Positions 8,861 through 19,498 of a DNA stretch of 54,424 bases are shown here, piece after piece. Each line of letters begins with the position of its first letter. Position 1 is the stretch's first letter. Location: contig RQSC01001207.1 in NCBI GenBank assembly GCA_013416795.1, positions 181,893-236,316 of the forward strand, in the 5' to 3' direction. A model generated the notes under the pieces. It was given only the letters and a program-made list of their open reading frames with translations, searched no databases and had not been told where the DNA came from. Both the position numbers and the translations under genes were made by a program. Source of the stretch: Prasinococcaceae sp. CCMP 1430 (lineage: Eukaryota; Prasinodermophyta; Palmophyllophyceae; Prasinococcales; Prasinococcaceae).

Positions 8861-11371
8861 TCATTGAGGACGGAGCATCTTCAACACACCGCCGACGCCA
8901 TCGCTCACCTCGGTGAGAGTTGTCATGCGCGGCGCGGCGCTGGCATTAAAGTGCACTGTCGCCGGTCGCGGGGAGAGCGCGGACATGTGCCGCTGCGACC
9001 CCGGCTGGACGGCCGATGCGGGCCTCGCGACGTGGCGCGGGCGCCGTGTGGACGCCCCAGCACTCGTGGGCGCGCCCGCGACCGACTGTGGCCACGCGGA
9101 GCTCGGCCGCGAGCGCGTTGCCGAAGCACGCCGCGAGCGCAGCCTGCTGCTCATCGCTGGCGCCCCAGCCGCCAGTGGCCCCGCAGGCGTAGTAGTAGCC
9201 CATAATGCCTCCTGTGCTTTGAGGTGGTGCCGCCTCTGTTGCTCCCAACGGTCGAGCGCACGGCTCGAGGCGGCCCCGCCCGTGTTGCCGGCCGTAGAGG
9301 GGCGCCTCGCTGTCGCATATGCACGCGCTGCCGAGGCCTGCGCCGCCGACATCGGGCGTTGTCGGCCGTCCAGGTCGTCCTGCTGGCTGCGCCGCAAAAC
9401 GTGTTTGTGATACGATGCCTCTTCGTGTTTGGAACGCCAGCGCCTGCGCGTATGGCGCCACGGAGCACTTTCACTGCCTTTGCTTGCCACGGCGGCAGCG
9501 GCGGCGAGGACTGCAGCCTGCGCGCTCGTTATTCCCCGCAACATCTCTGCGGTCTTCCCAGCGAGGGTACCGTCGAGCGGCACGCTGCCGCGAGGAGGCG
9601 TTGGCGCGCGCATCATCATGCTGTCTTCAGGCGCAATGCCCGTTGCGTTGCCGGGCCTTGCCTCGCGGGCAGCGAGGTCTCTCGCCCGCGCGGCGTCGCG
9701 CTGCGCTGCACGCTGCTGCACGCCGAGCACTGCAGCCGTGTGTGGACGCACGATCGATGATGCCAACGATGCACCCTGCGCGGCCACGGCGGTCCGTGGG
9801 CGGCGCCGCGCTGCAGAAGCAACTGCGCGTTCGTCGGCCTCGCTTGGTACGCGCACAGGCACGACCATCCAGGGCGGCACGGGCGTGCTGTCGTCGGAGG
9901 CGGGCACCGCGACTGCGTCACCGGTATTGAGCGGATCGGCCCAAGTTGTGGTGTCCAGACAACCCCTCGCAGATTGCGGACGCAGTTGCGGCCCGACCTG
10001 CTGCCTCTGCTGCTGCCCTCCGTCTTGAGAAGGTCCCTCCTGCTGGCGCAGATCGTGCTGCAACCCATCGGCATGCTTCTCCTCCGCCGCGCTCGTTTCC
10101 CCTCCGTCAATGACAATATTCCTGTCAGTTAGGATGCCAGCCCTGCTGCTCGCCCTGCTGCCAGCGCTACTGCCAGAGCTGCTGCCAGCAACTTCGCCAC
10201 CCGCCTCAGGTATGATGTGCCTCTGCAGCGGCACACGCGAGTGGAACGGCCTAGCCACGCGCTGCGGGACAACACAAACACTGCTGCTTGTGCGCACAGC
10301 CGTGGAGGTACGGTCAGCGCCTGGATCGCCGGTGCGCATGCGTGCTGGCCACCGCACGCGCCCCGTGCGCGCTCCAACGCACCTCTCGCTGCCATTTTCT
10401 CCCACCTTTACGGCGTACTCCTTGGTGACGACGTAGCCCCGGGTGACGTTGTGCACGTACACGGCGGGCACGTCGAAGTGCTCCAATTGCGTGGAGTCGG
10501 ACGACTGCAGCCTCGTGGGAAACTCGGAAGGCTGTTGTGACTTGGGGCGCTCTGCCAATGGCACGCGCCCGCTCGTCCGCCCGGGTGAGTGCGCATGCGT
10601 TTCCTCCTGCTGCTGTCGTTCGCCCGCCTCTCCTACCTGCTTCTCTTGCTGCGGCGATTGCTGCGCAGGCGCTGCCCCTCCGTGCGGGTGCTCCGGCGCT
10701 CGCGCACCCTCATGCCCGCCACTTGCGATGCCGTCTTCGTTGCTGTCGCCACCCTCAGCACCCTCCTGAGCGCTGGGGTCCGCGTCGCCTTCGTCATTGT
10801 CGGCGTCGCTCCCCGCTGGCTCAATTGGCGCGAGGGGCTCCGCGGCGGCAGCGTGTTCGTGCACCTGCATCTCAGCCACGGCCGATGCGACGCTGTCTCG
10901 CGGCCGCGCGCTCTGCGGGCGGCGGCGTTGATCCGGTGTCGTCTCGCCGGCTGCTGCGCCGCCCGCGGCCGCCGCTCGTGCTTCAGCGGAGGCCACCTCC
11001 GGCGCCGACGCGCCAGGATCATTGCCCGCGTGTCCGTGTGGACGGGAAGGCTGCGTAGGCGCCGCGCCGTCCTCGGTCTGTTTAGGCACTGGAAGCGAGG
11101 GCGCCTCGTCGAACTCTGCCGGCCGCGAGGGCGCCGTTGGCGGTTGCGCCGATGCCGGCCGGAGAGGGCGATGCGCGCGCTCCGCGAGCCGCGCCTCGAG
11201 CTCGGCACGATCCCGCTGCCGCTGCAGGGTGAATGCGTCCGCGCGCGCGCGGCGGGGGTCCGCCGGCTGCCAGTCCAGGAGCTTGTCGTCGGTGCCTCGC
11301 GACGAGCGCGCGCTGCTCGGTCGGCTGCTGACCACGCCCAGCGCCGCGCGCGCGGACTCGTCGTCGTCCAT
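8861..11371 (-). CDS. Disordered protein with RPxSA/RPxTA motifs, possible ciliary or cytoskeletal protein
   Basis: One long exon of 836 residues from [12 protein letters not shown]. The open frame extends upstream through a CA microsatellite, and that part was excluded as non-genic. Composition is Ala/Arg/Ser/Gln-rich, with acidic stretches in the N-terminal half. At least eight short motifs of the form RPxSA, RPxTA or RPxSS occur along the chain ([51 protein letters not shown]). Such motifs are common in flagellar and microtubule-associated proteins of protists, but I cannot assign a family. One more ordered stretch, [29 protein letters not shown], lies near residue 310. It is head-to-head with DNAAF11, which supports a flagellar role by context only. 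Confidence 0.7.
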   Translation of the reverse strand: MDDDESARAALGVVSSRPSSARSSRGTDDKLLDWQPADPRRARADAFTLQRQRDRAELEARLAERAHRPLRPASAQPPTAPSRPAEFDEAPSLPVPKQTEDGAAPTQPSRPHGHAGNDPGASAPEVASAEARAAAAGGAAAGETTPDQRRRPQSARPRDSVASAVAEMQVHEHAAAAEPLAPIEPAGSDADNDEGDADPSAQEGAEGGDSNEDGIASGGHEGARAPEHPHGGAAPAQQSPQQEKQVGEAGERQQQEETHAHSPGRTSGRVPLAERPKSQQPSEFPTRLQSSDSTQLEHFDVPAVYVHNVTRGYVVTKEYAVKVGENGSERCVGARTGRVRWPARMRTGDPGADRTSTAVRTSSSVCVVPQRVARPFHSRVPLQRHIIPEAGGEVAGSSSGSSAGSRASSRAGILTDRNIVIDGGETSAAEEKHADGLQHDLRQQEGPSQDGGQQQRQQVGPQLRPQSARGCLDTTTWADPLNTGDAVAVPASDDSTPVPPWMVVPVRVPSEADERAVASAARRRPRTAVAAQGASLASSIVRPHTAAVLGVQQRAAQRDAARARDLAAREARPGNATGIAPEDSMMMRAPTPPRGSVPLDGTLAGKTAEMLRGITSAQAAVLAAAAAVASKGSESAPWRHTRRRWRSKHEEASYHKHVLRRSQQDDLDGRQRPMSAAQASAARAYATARRPSTAGNTGGAASSRALDRWEQQRRHHLKAQEALWATTTPAGPLAAGAPAMSSRLRSRRASATRSRPSSAWPQSVAGAPTSAGASTRRPRHVARPASAVQPGSQRHMSALSPRPATVHFNASAAPRMTTLTEVSDGVGGVLKMLRPQ

Positions 11372-12232
11372 CGCGCCACCGCGGCTGGAGCCGCCGCGAT
11401 GGCGTCCGGCAGACGCAAGCCCTGGCGCGCGCGCAGCGAAGCGCTTTACTGAATGCGTTTTGTTTTGACCTGCGTGTGTACCCCGATTGGTTAGCGCCGC
11501 CGCCGCGCGGCGCGCGGCCTGTGCCGCCGCACCAAACCGCTCCCCGCCCGCTCGCCGCACACGCGTGCTCACACACACACACACACACACACACGCACGC
11601 ACACACACACACACACACACGCACGCACACACACACACACACACACACGCACACACACGCACACACACGCACACGCACACACGCACGCTCACGCGCGCGC
11701 GCGCGCAGGCGCGCGCGTCCGTCCTGCTGCCGCCGTCGGCGGCGCCGCAGGCAGGCAGGCCGGCGCGCGGGTCAACCGTCGGCGCGGCGGCGCCGGGAAC
11801 GGCTAGTTCGGCGGCGCGCCGTCGTTTGATGGCGTTTCGCATGCGAGCGTTCCCCGACCGCGCGCGCGCCCCAAAAAAGCGTTTCGGAGTGTTTTCCGAA
11901 GGGAAATGGCACACAGTGGGAGAAGGGGCGCGGCAGCGGCCGGCGGCGCACTCGGGCGGCGGCGGCAGGAGAGGGGGTGGGGGGGCAGAGCTCGCGCCAA
12001 TCGCGGGATTCCGACGCCGCAGCGGAGCCTTCCTGCTCGCTCAGGCTCTCGCCTCGCGACCAGCTCGATCGTCTCGGCGCGGGGGGCCGCGCAGCGGCGC
12101 CGGCGGCGCCGGCGCCAGCGGCCGCAGCGCGCCGGCGCGGGCACGATCGGCCGCGGCGCGAGGAGCGCGAGGACGCAGCAGCGCTGACCGCATCGGTCAA
12201 ACAGCCGGCCAGCGCCACGCCGGCTTGCAGCG
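11372..12232. promoter_or_regulatory. Divergent upstream region of the RPxSA gene and DNAAF11
   Basis: About 860 bases contain a CA/CG microsatellite (listed separately). At 11823-11848 there is CGTTTGATGGCGTTTCGCATG, a near copy of the core of the 71-base repeat at 19.2 kb. The DNAAF11-proximal part is GC-rich, without an obvious TATA element. Reading frames here are low-complexity and not called. Confidence 0.4.
11569..11690. repeat. CA/CG dinucleotide microsatellite
   Basis: About 120 bases of CA dinucleotides interrupted by CG, mostly (CA)n with CGCACG steps. It lies in the shared upstream region of two divergent genes. It produces spurious Thr-His and Cys-Val open frames. Confidence 0.95.
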
Positions 12233-13659
12233 ATGGTGCGCATCACAGAGAGCATGATACGCAAGCGCGCTGAACACAACGAGGGCATGATCTCCACGCT
12301 CGAGGAGGTGTCGCTGCACCAGCAGGAGATCGAGCGCATAGAGCACCTCGACAAGTGGTGTCGAGAGCTGCGAATAGTGTACCTTCAGAACAACCTCATC
12401 CAGCGCATCGAGAACGTGGCGCGGCTGAAGATGCTGGAGTATCTCAACCTGGCTCTGAACGCCATCAAGCGCATCGAGGGGCTCACGCGGTGCGAGAGCC
12501 TCAAGAAGCTCGACCTGACCGTCAACTTCATCGACGTGCCCGAAGGGCTGCTGTCGGTGGCCGAGCTCAGCGCCAACGAAAAGCTCGAGGACCTGTACCT
12601 CACCGGCAACCCGTGCACCTCGTATGAAGGCTACCGAGAGTTCGTGGTGGCCAGCTTGCCCAGCCTGCAACGCCTCGACGGCACGGACGTGGTGCCCTCC
12701 GAGCGCATCGCTGCCACTCAAAGGCTTGAGGCCATCCGCATGGACCTGGAGGCCATGCGCGACGCGGGTGTGCGTGGCGTGGACATTCGCGACGAGGGCA
12801 CGTACAACTACACAGCGGAGGAACGCCTGGCTGACCATGCAGAGGAGGTCGCCAAGAAAGAAGCCGATGCTGAGGCCGAGCGCAAGGCCAAGAAACCCAC
12901 GCCGTGGGACTCAAAAGCGAAACCGCGTCGCGAGGGCTTTGACGAGCTGCCAGAGGACCTCAACTCGGTCTACCAGAAGAATGAGGGTGCGTGCAGGCTG
13001 CGTGCGTGCGTGCGCGTAACCCCCTGAGTGGGCGAGCTGGGCAAAACCATGACGCGGACGCCTCGCTCGCTCGCGTGGGCGCCTGCAATGTCGCTGACTC
13101 TGACGCTGGCTCGCATTTCCGGTTGGTCGCAGGCGAGTGGGACTTCACGTTGCGGGAGACGGAGGATGGCAAGGCACTCGCGCTCGAGGTGATGATAGGA
13201 AAGTTCATGGACACATCTTTGGTGGACATCGATGTGCGGCCAAGCCTCGTGCGGCTGCTCATTAAGGGCAAGCTGCTGCAGCTCAAGCTCGAGGCCGACG
13301 TGTGCTCCGACAGGTGCGTGAAATTCAGCGGCGACGCCGAAAGCCTTGGCACTCGCGCAAGTGCTGACCGTATCTTTCCGCGTGTGCCACGCGCGCGCAC
13401 GCGCGCGCGTAGGGCGAGCGCACAGCGCTCGAAGGTCTCGGGCGCCTTGTTGCTCACAATGCCCCTCGCGGACCCCGAGAAAGCGGTGCTCTCCGTGCAG
13501 GGACGCACGCGGCCTAAGGACAGCGGCGACTCGAGCGCTGCCGCCGTCGTCGCTTCGAGGGCAGCGCCCGTCGGCACCGCGGCGGTGGTGGAGGCAGTAG
13601 GCAGTTCCGATTCGGACGCGGACGAGCCCCCATTGTTGGACGGCGTGACGCTCGCTTGA
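12233..13659 (+). CDS. DNAAF11: Dynein axonemal assembly factor 11 (LRRC6/tilB/seahorse)
   Basis: Three exons, 12233..12986, 13133..13313 and 13413..13659, give 393 residues. Both donors are GTGCGT; phases are 1 and 2. The N-terminus ([42 protein letters not shown]) is nearly diagnostic of LRRC6. Leucine-rich repeats span about residues 20-150, with an LRR cap to about 165. A coiled coil follows (about 185-235), then a CS/p23-like domain (GEWDFTLRE to [13 protein letters not shown]) completed only when both introns are removed. The second intron is 99 bases and contains no stop, so its retention would insert 33 residues into the CS domain. DNAAF11 acts in the cytoplasm in HSP90/R2TP-linked preassembly of outer and inner dynein arms, so the organism has a motile flagellum. 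Confidence 0.93.
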
Positions 13660-13801
13660 GGAGAAACGCTGTGTGCACCAGGCGCCTTTTCCACACGACT
13701 AATTTCTAATAAGACCCCAGACATCTCACGCTCGCAGGCAGGCGCGAGCTGCAGCGCGCGCGCGCGCGTGCTTGCGTGCGCAAGTGTTGGAACTCGTGCT
13801 C

Positions 13802-15310
13802 TTAGCGCGCCGCCATGACTCGATCCACGACCGCCTCCGCCGTGGAGTCGCCGCTCGCGCGCGCGGCCGCCTTGGCGAGGAAGAAGGCCTTCTCGGCGTC
13901 GGAGCTCTTCCCGAGATCGCGGAGCAGCCCGCCCTTGGCGAGATATCCGCGCCAGTCCTTGGGTCGCTCCTTGATGAGCCCCTCGAAGAGCACCAGCGCG
14001 TCGCCGGGCTTGTTCCACGCTGCATACGCCTTCCCCAGGAGCAGGTCGAGCTGCGTGAGGTCTGCGCCCGTCAGAAGCACAGTGCCGTCGACCCCCTCGA
14101 ACAAGCCCGCCGCGGCGGCGCTCTCCTGCGAGATCGCCATCGTGTGCGAGTGGATATGCGCGTTCGCGCGCGCGCGCGCGTGTGTGCGCGCGATCGCCGC
14201 GTGTCGCGTCAGTGCGTGCGCCGCAGCGGACCGAAGGCGGCCTTGCGCGCAGGCGCGCGCGCGCTCGCGTCCACCGACTTCCGCACCTCGGCGCTGCGCC
14301 TGCGCTCCGTGCTTGTTTTCTTGGCCTTGAGCAGCTGCGCGACGGCCTCGCCTGGCTTGCCGTCGGCAATGTACGCGTCCGTGAGCCCCTGCAGCACGTC
14401 GATGTCATCGAGCACCGACGCGTCCGCGGCGGCGACGTACGCGCGCGCCGCGCCCGCCGCGTCGCCGCGGTTGAAGCGCACCTCGCCCAGCAGCCGCAGC
14501 GCCTCGCGGTCGCCCTCGCGCATCTCCGTGAGCTTCACGAGCGCGTCCTCCGCCCTGTCGAGCTGACCGAGCTCGGCGAACGATACCGCAAGGCCCTCGA
14601 GCGCCTCGGTGTCCGCAGCGTCAGCGGCCACGCGCCCTTCGAACGCGGCGACCTGCGCCAGCAGCTGCTTGCGGTCCGCCGCCGACAGCTGCTGCGCCTG
14701 CGCCTGGACCTGCTCGCCCGCCACGTCCCTGCTGAACGCGCCCGAGCCCAAGTCGGACAGCGAGTAAAGCCCCGTGGCGGCGACGAAGACGAACGCCAAG
14801 GCCGCCGCGAGCGCGCGGACGCCCTCGGCGCCCGCCTCAGCCTCGGCGGCGCGCGCGTCCGCGTTGGGCGTGTCGAAGACGGGCGTGCCAGCCGGGCGCG
14901 CGGCCTGCGCCTGCGCGGCGGTGGGCGCCGCGCTGCCTCCTCCCGTCTGCTCCTCCAGCGCCTTGAGCCGCGCCTCGAAGGCGGCATCGCCAACACCCGC
15001 GTTGGCGTCGCCGCGTCCCACCACGGCGTCCTTCCCGCGCTGCACGTTGAAGTCGGCGTCGACTGCGTCGCCGACGTCCATGGGCATGTCGACCACCACC
15101 GCCTCCTTGTACTCGGCGCCCACGCCCGGCGCGGTGTCCACCGTCGGCACCCTGAGCTCCATCGGCTTCTCGGGCTCCTCGATGCGCCGCGCGTCGCTGC
15201 CGCCGCCGCCGCGGCCGCCCCTGCGCCCTTTCTTGCGCGCGCCGCCCCCGCCCTTGGAGGGGGCCTTGCCGCCCCCCCCGGCGCCGCCGAACCCCTTGCC
15301 CAGCGCAGCC
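13802..15310 (-). CDS. Membrane-anchored TPR protein, probably organellar; 5' end unresolved
   Basis: Exon 13802..14125 joins an upstream exon ending at 14287 in phase 0 (GTGCGG donor, CTCGCAG acceptor). The first Met in frame is 15162 (MELRVPTVDTAPG). The open frame continues upstream through a Gly/Lys/Arg-rich stretch (KGGGGARKKGRRGGRGGGG, then RRIEEPEKP) to about 15310, so a 5' exon is likely missing. From 15162 the protein has about 400 residues. One transmembrane helix is near residues 120-140 (LAAALAFVFVAATGLYSL), and an array of tetratricopeptide-like helical pairs follows (EGLAVSFAELGQLDRAEDAL, LLGEVRFNRGDAAGAARAY, LLLGKAYAAWNKPGDALVLFEGLI). The layout resembles thylakoid or envelope TPR proteins, but no specific family is recognised. 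It is divergent from AsnRS. Confidence 0.75.
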
Positions 15311-15387
15311 GCGCAGCCGCACCCCCGCCCCGCCCCGCGCCCCGCCGCGCCGCGCGCGCGCTGTGGATAAACCCGCCCGGGAGAAAA

Positions 15388-15550
15388 AACTCACACACAC
15401 AGTCACACACACACGAGGGTTTTAGGTTAAGGTTTTGTTTAATTAGGATAGGGTTTATCTTGGCGCCGAGCGTGGCGCGGCCACGTGTGTGTCGCTGTCG
15501 AGGGCGTCTTCGGGTACGAATCATTAGGGTTTGATAAACGAGCGCGGCGG
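15388..15550. promoter_or_regulatory. AT-rich island with telomere-like motifs between TPR and AsnRS genes
   Basis: This stretch between two divergent genes holds GAGGGTTTTAGG, AAGGTTTTG, TTAATTAGGATAGGGTTT and CATTAGGGTTTGATA. The motifs are of the (T)AGGGTTT kind that recur in upstream islands elsewhere in the window. A shared promoter is plausible. Confidence 0.4.
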
Positions 15551-15657
15551 GTGCAATGTGACGCGCGACTCGGGCTCGACGCGGGCGCTCGGCGAGGGAG
15601 GGGGTTGAGGTTCGGCGCGCGCGCGCGCGCGCGCGCGCGTGCGGCCCTCGCGCGCCC

Positions 15658-15827
15658 GTGTGTGTGCGCGCGCGCGCGCGTGTGCGTGTGCGTGTGTGCG
15701 TGTGCGTGTGCGTGTGCGTGCGTGTGTGTGTGTGTGTGCGTGCGTGTGTGTGTATGTGTGTGTGTGTGTGTGTGTGTGCGTGCGTGTGTGTGTGTGTGTG
15801 TGCGTGTGTGTGTGTGNNNNNNNNNNN
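15658..15827. repeat. TG/CG microsatellite ending in an assembly gap
   Basis: About 160 bases of TG and CG dinucleotides are followed by 11 N (15817-15827). The gap probably reflects the repeat. It sits immediately 5' of the AsnRS coding sequence and hides the start of that gene. Confidence 0.95.
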
Positions 15828-15828
15828 G

Positions 15829-15830
15829 TC

Positions 15831-15861
<31 letters not shown>

Positions 15862-17518
15862 ACGACGTCCACGCCCGCGTCGGCGCCGGCGCCCTCGTCG
15901 CTGTCCGCGACGACGGGCGGCGCGTTCTCCGGCCGCACGCGCATCTCCGACCTGACGCGCTGCGAGGGCGCGGCGCGAGAGGCGCTGCTGGGCGGCGAGG
16001 TGGTGGTGAGGGGCTGGGTGCGGTCCGTGCGCGCGCAGAAGACGCGCGCGTTCGTCGACGTGAACGACGGCTCGACGCTGGGCGGCCTGCAGCTCGTGGT
16101 GGGCGAGGGGTGCGAGGGGTGGGAGGAGTGCGCCGCGGGCGGGAGCGTGGCGACGGGGGCGAGCGTGTGCGCGCGCGGCACGCTGGTGGCGGCGCGCGGC
16201 GGCGACGGCGAGGGCGTCGAGGTGGCCGTCGAGGAGCTCGCCGTCGTGGGCGGCGCGGACGCGAGCTACCCGCTGCAGAAGAAGCGCCACACGCTCGAGT
16301 TCCTGCGCGGCGTCGCGCACCTGCGCCCCCGCACCAACACCATCGGCGCGGCCGCGCGCGTGCGCTCGCGCCTCGCGCTCGCCACGCACGAGTTCTTCGG
16401 CGGCAACGGCTTCGCCTACGTGCACACGCCCATCGTGACCGCCTCAGACTGCGAGGGCGCCGGCGAGCAGTTCGCCGTCACCACGCTCGTGCCGCAGGGC
16501 GGCGACATGTCGGCGGCGCCCACCACCGACTCAGGCGCGCTCGACTTCGCCGAGGACTTCTTCGGCAAGCAGAGCTTCCTGACCGTGTCGGGGCAGCTCA
16601 ACGCCGAGGCGTACGCCACGGCGCTGCGCGACGTGTACACCTTCGGCCCCACCTTCCGCGCGGAGAACTCCAACACGTCGCGCCACCTCGCCGAGTTCTG
16701 GATGATCGAGCCCGAGATGGCCTTCGCCGACCTGGCGGACGACATGGCGTGCGCCGAGGCCTACCTCAAGCACTGCGTGGCCTCCGTGCTCGAGCACTGC
16801 GCGGAGGACCTCGAATTCTTCGACAAGCGCATCGAGAAGGGCTTGAAGGACAAGCTCACCAAGGTCGTGGAGGCGCCCTTCCGCCGCATCTCGTACACGG
16901 AGGCCGTGGACACGCTGCAGGCGGCCGTCGAGAACGGGCACGAGTTCGAGTTCCCCGTCGAGTGGGGCTCCGACCTGCAGAGCGAGCACGAGCGCTACCT
17001 GTCCGAGGTGGTGTGCGAGGGCGCGCCGGCCATCGTGTACGACTACCCCGCGGGCATCAAGGCCTTCTACATGCGCATGAACGACGACCAGAAGACGGTG
17101 GCGGCGATGGACCTGTTGGTGCCGCGCGTGGGAGAGCTCATCGGCGGCTCGCAGCGCGAGGAGCGCCTCGACGTGCTCGAGGAGCGCCTCGAGGCCGTCG
17201 GCCTCGACAAGGAGGCCTACTGGTGGTACCTCGACCTCAGGCGCTACGGCACGGTGCCGCACGCCGGCTTCGGGCTGGGCTTTGAGAGGCTAGTGTGCTT
17301 CTGCACGGGCATCGGTGCGTGTGTGCGCTCACGCGCGCGCGCGCACCCTCGCCCGCGCGCGCACCCGCGTACCCGCTTTGCGCGCTCATCGCATGCTAAT
17401 CGCACACGCGCGCACACGCACTTTCGCACGGCGCACACGCGCGCTTCACACGCCCCTTGCAGAGAACATCCGCGACGTCATCCCCTTCCCGCGCTACCCT
17501 GGCTCGGCGCAGTTCTAG
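15829..17518 (+). CDS. Asparaginyl-tRNA synthetase, bacterial/organellar type; 5' end lost in a gap
   Basis: Exons <15829..17314 and 17463..17518 join in phase 1 (GTGCGT donor, CTTGCAG acceptor). The junction restores [33 protein letters not shown], the class II motif 3 and C-terminus typical of AsnRS. An anticodon-binding OB fold ([25 protein letters not shown]) comes first. The class II core follows ([31 protein letters not shown]; motif 2 [26 protein letters not shown]). The long insertion and [11 protein letters not shown] style are those of bacterial and plant organellar AsnRS rather than the animal cytosolic enzyme. The N-terminus just after the gap is Ser/Ala-rich and could be a transit peptide. 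It charges tRNA-Asn with asparagine. Confidence 0.92.
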
Positions 17519-17643
17519 GCGCCGCGAGGCTCATGGTAAAATTGTCTCAAGCCACATGCTCGCCCTCGCTCGTGCGCGCGGTGCGGACGAATGCGCGCGC
17601 GCGCGCGCGTCCGCGCGCGCGCGTGTGTGCAGCACTCTTGTCG

Positions 17644-19032
17644 CTACGCCGTCGAGATGGAGATGGCCGGCGCCGCGGGCGCTTGCGACACCTGCTTGAC
17701 CGCATCCGATCTGCCTCGGGCGTTTCCGCGTCTCCTCCTCCACCAGCTCACGCCGAGAGCAGCCGCCAACGCAGCCGCCAACGCCGCGCCACCCCCTGCG
17801 AGCCCCGCCACCAGCTGTGCCGAGCCGCCGCTGGTCGTCTGAGCGCTCACCGCGGCACCGTCTGCCCCCGCGCCCTGCTGATGTAGTTGTGCCGAATCGC
17901 CGCTGCTCGTCTGCACTTCCATCGTGGCACCGCCTGTCCCTTCGACCTGCAGATGCTGCGAGCACGCGCCGACGTCGAGCCGTACGAGCTCGTCACTTCC
18001 GTAGCCAACGGACACGAGCGCCTCGAACGCGTCGGCGAAGTCCTCCAGCCAGGCTGTGTTGTTGTCGGCGTAGCGGTCGACGATGGCGCGCGTTTGCGGA
18101 AACGGCTCGCACTGGCCCCGCTCGCCACACTGATGCGCGCGCGCGTTTGCGCTCGAGTGGACGTCGTAGGCGAGCGTCATGTCCGCGTCGAGCATGAGCC
18201 GCGTGGTGGGACCGCGCTGCCAGTTCGAGCCCGTCCCGCCCGGAGCATCGCGCCGGGCCCATCGTTTGTCGACGAGCTCGATGAAGTAGGCGTTGTCGAG
18301 CACGGCGGGCCGCGGCGTCCACGAACTCTCGCTCGCAAAGCCGACGCCGCTACAGCTGGGGCGCGCGTGCCCCAGCGTGTGCGCACCAAAGAGGGCCACG
18401 CCCTGCGCGAGCGTCAGCCCGAGCTGGTCCTCGAAGTACGTGCGTAGCACCTCCAAGTCAGCGTGCGCAGATGGCAGCCGCCCTGCGCCTGCCTCGCAGC
18501 CCGCAGCGCCGGCGTCGACGCGACCGTAGGACCAGCCGAGCCGCGCGTCGAGCATCCCCGTCGGATCGGCTGCGACGAGCGCCTCGCGCGCGAAGAGCGC
18601 CCACGCGTCTGCGCGGCCCACCAGCGCGCAGTGCCGCCGCCAGAGAGGCTCCAGAGCGGCCGCGACTGCGCTGCCCGCGTGCAGCAGCCCCTCGTTGTCC
18701 GAGCGGCCATTGTGCACGACCGCGCGGCTCAGACAGCCGTCAGCCCCGAGGCGCTCGCCCGGCGGCGCAGACGCGTCGTACTCCCCAACGTCATGGAATG
18801 CCAGTCGCACGGCGCCCCCGAGCAGGGCAGCGCGCGCGTTGGCGTCGGCGCGTGCCGTCGCTGCGAACGCGCGTGCGAAGCCCTCGCGCAGCTCCTCGTA
18901 CACGCCGCACGCCTCCTCGGCGCCCGAGCGCGCGTGCAGCTGCCCCGCGCCGCCCGCCGCGCAGGGCTCGTCGGAGATCCTCCCCCCGCTCGCCGCCACC
19001 GCCGGGCACACGCGCTCGCGCGACGACGCCAT
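17644..19032 (-). CDS. Haem peroxidase (plant/fungal superfamily) with C-terminal membrane anchor
   Basis: A single exon, 462 residues from [15 protein letters not shown]. The distal site is [12 protein letters not shown] (Arg and His for peroxide cleavage). The proximal haem ligand is the His of [13 protein letters not shown]. Between them are the Ca-site-like [20 protein letters not shown] and [20 protein letters not shown]. The catalytic domain ends near residue 370. It is followed by two imperfect Gly/Ser/Gln-rich repeats ([25 protein letters not shown]) and a hydrophobic helix, [16 protein letters not shown], with an Arg-rich stop-transfer. The sequence lies between class I (APX/CcP) and class II features; substrate is unknown. 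The frame stays open upstream to 19209, but that part reads through the 71-base repeats, so the later start was chosen. Confidence 0.87.
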   Translation of the reverse strand: MASSRERVCPAVAASGGRISDEPCAAGGAGQLHARSGAEEACGVYEELREGFARAFAATARADANARAALLGGAVRLAFHDVGEYDASAPPGERLGADGCLSRAVVHNGRSDNEGLLHAGSAVAAALEPLWRRHCALVGRADAWALFAREALVAADPTGMLDARLGWSYGRVDAGAAGCEAGAGRLPSAHADLEVLRTYFEDQLGLTLAQGVALFGAHTLGHARPSCSGVGFASESSWTPRPAVLDNAYFIELVDKRWARRDAPGGTGSNWQRGPTTRLMLDADMTLAYDVHSSANARAHQCGERGQCEPFPQTRAIVDRYADNNTAWLEDFADAFEALVSVGYGSDELVRLDVGACSQHLQVEGTGGATMEVQTSSGDSAQLHQQGAGADGAAVSAQTTSGGSAQLVAGLAGGGAALAAALAAALGVSWWRRRRGNARGRSDAVKQVSQAPAAPAISISTA

Positions 19033-19134
19033 CGCCGCCGGCGCCGGCGTGTGCCTCGCACACGCCCGCGCGCGCTGTGGCAAGCTCCCCCCGCCGCGTG
19101 GGGGAACCCGCGCGCCGCGCGCGACCGCGAAAAA

Positions 19135-19254
19135 GCATGCGAAAACGCCATCAAACGATGCATGCGAAGTTGCCATCAGAATCAACAGGCGGCCGGCGCG
19201 AAAAGGCATGCGAAAACGCCATCAAACGATGCATGCGAAGTTGCCATCAGAATC
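19135..19254. repeat. Two tandem copies of a 71-base unit upstream of the peroxidase gene
   Basis: A 49-base block beginning GCATGCGAAAACGCCATC occurs at 19135-19183 and again, identically, at 19206-19254. A degenerate third copy is near 19288-19315. Related sequence appears in reverse orientation at 11823-11848 and weakly at 34107-34130, each in the shared upstream region of a divergent gene pair. Confidence 0.9.
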
Positions 19255-19498
19255 GGCTTCGGAGGTCTCTCATCAAAGCCGTGTCGAAAACGCATGCGAA
19301 CGCGCCATCAGAAACGCGCGAGGCGACGGCGACTGCGATGACAGCTCGCCGCGCGCGCGCGCGCGGGGGCGCGCGCGCGCAGGCCGCGGCCGCCGCCGCC
19401 GCCAGCGGCGCGACGCGCCTCTGCGCTCTTTTTTGCGCGAGAAAGCGCTCGGTGGAGGCGGCTCGCCCGCTGACGCGGAGGGGGCACCAGCCGCAGCA

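Noticed and set aside
10223-10382. Intron inside the RPxSA gene (GTGCGT-like donor at 10382 and GCTGCAG acceptor at 10223)
   Set aside because: Removing it (160 bases) would break the downstream reading frame, which is clearly coding. The continuous frame was kept.
11480-11914. N-terminal extension of the RPxSA protein through the CA microsatellite, and plus-strand Thr-His open frames
   Set aside because: These frames are open only because the dinucleotide repeat lacks stops; no protein-like sequence flanks them.
14535-16181. Large minus-strand frame crossing the TPR and AsnRS genes
   Set aside because: It is a shadow frame of both genes and crosses the TG microsatellite and the N gap; its composition is Arg/His-Thr repeat-like.
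19135-19320. CRISPR-like array
   Set aside because: There are only two identical units and one degenerate one, the spacers are not variable, there are no cas genes, and the context is eukaryotic.
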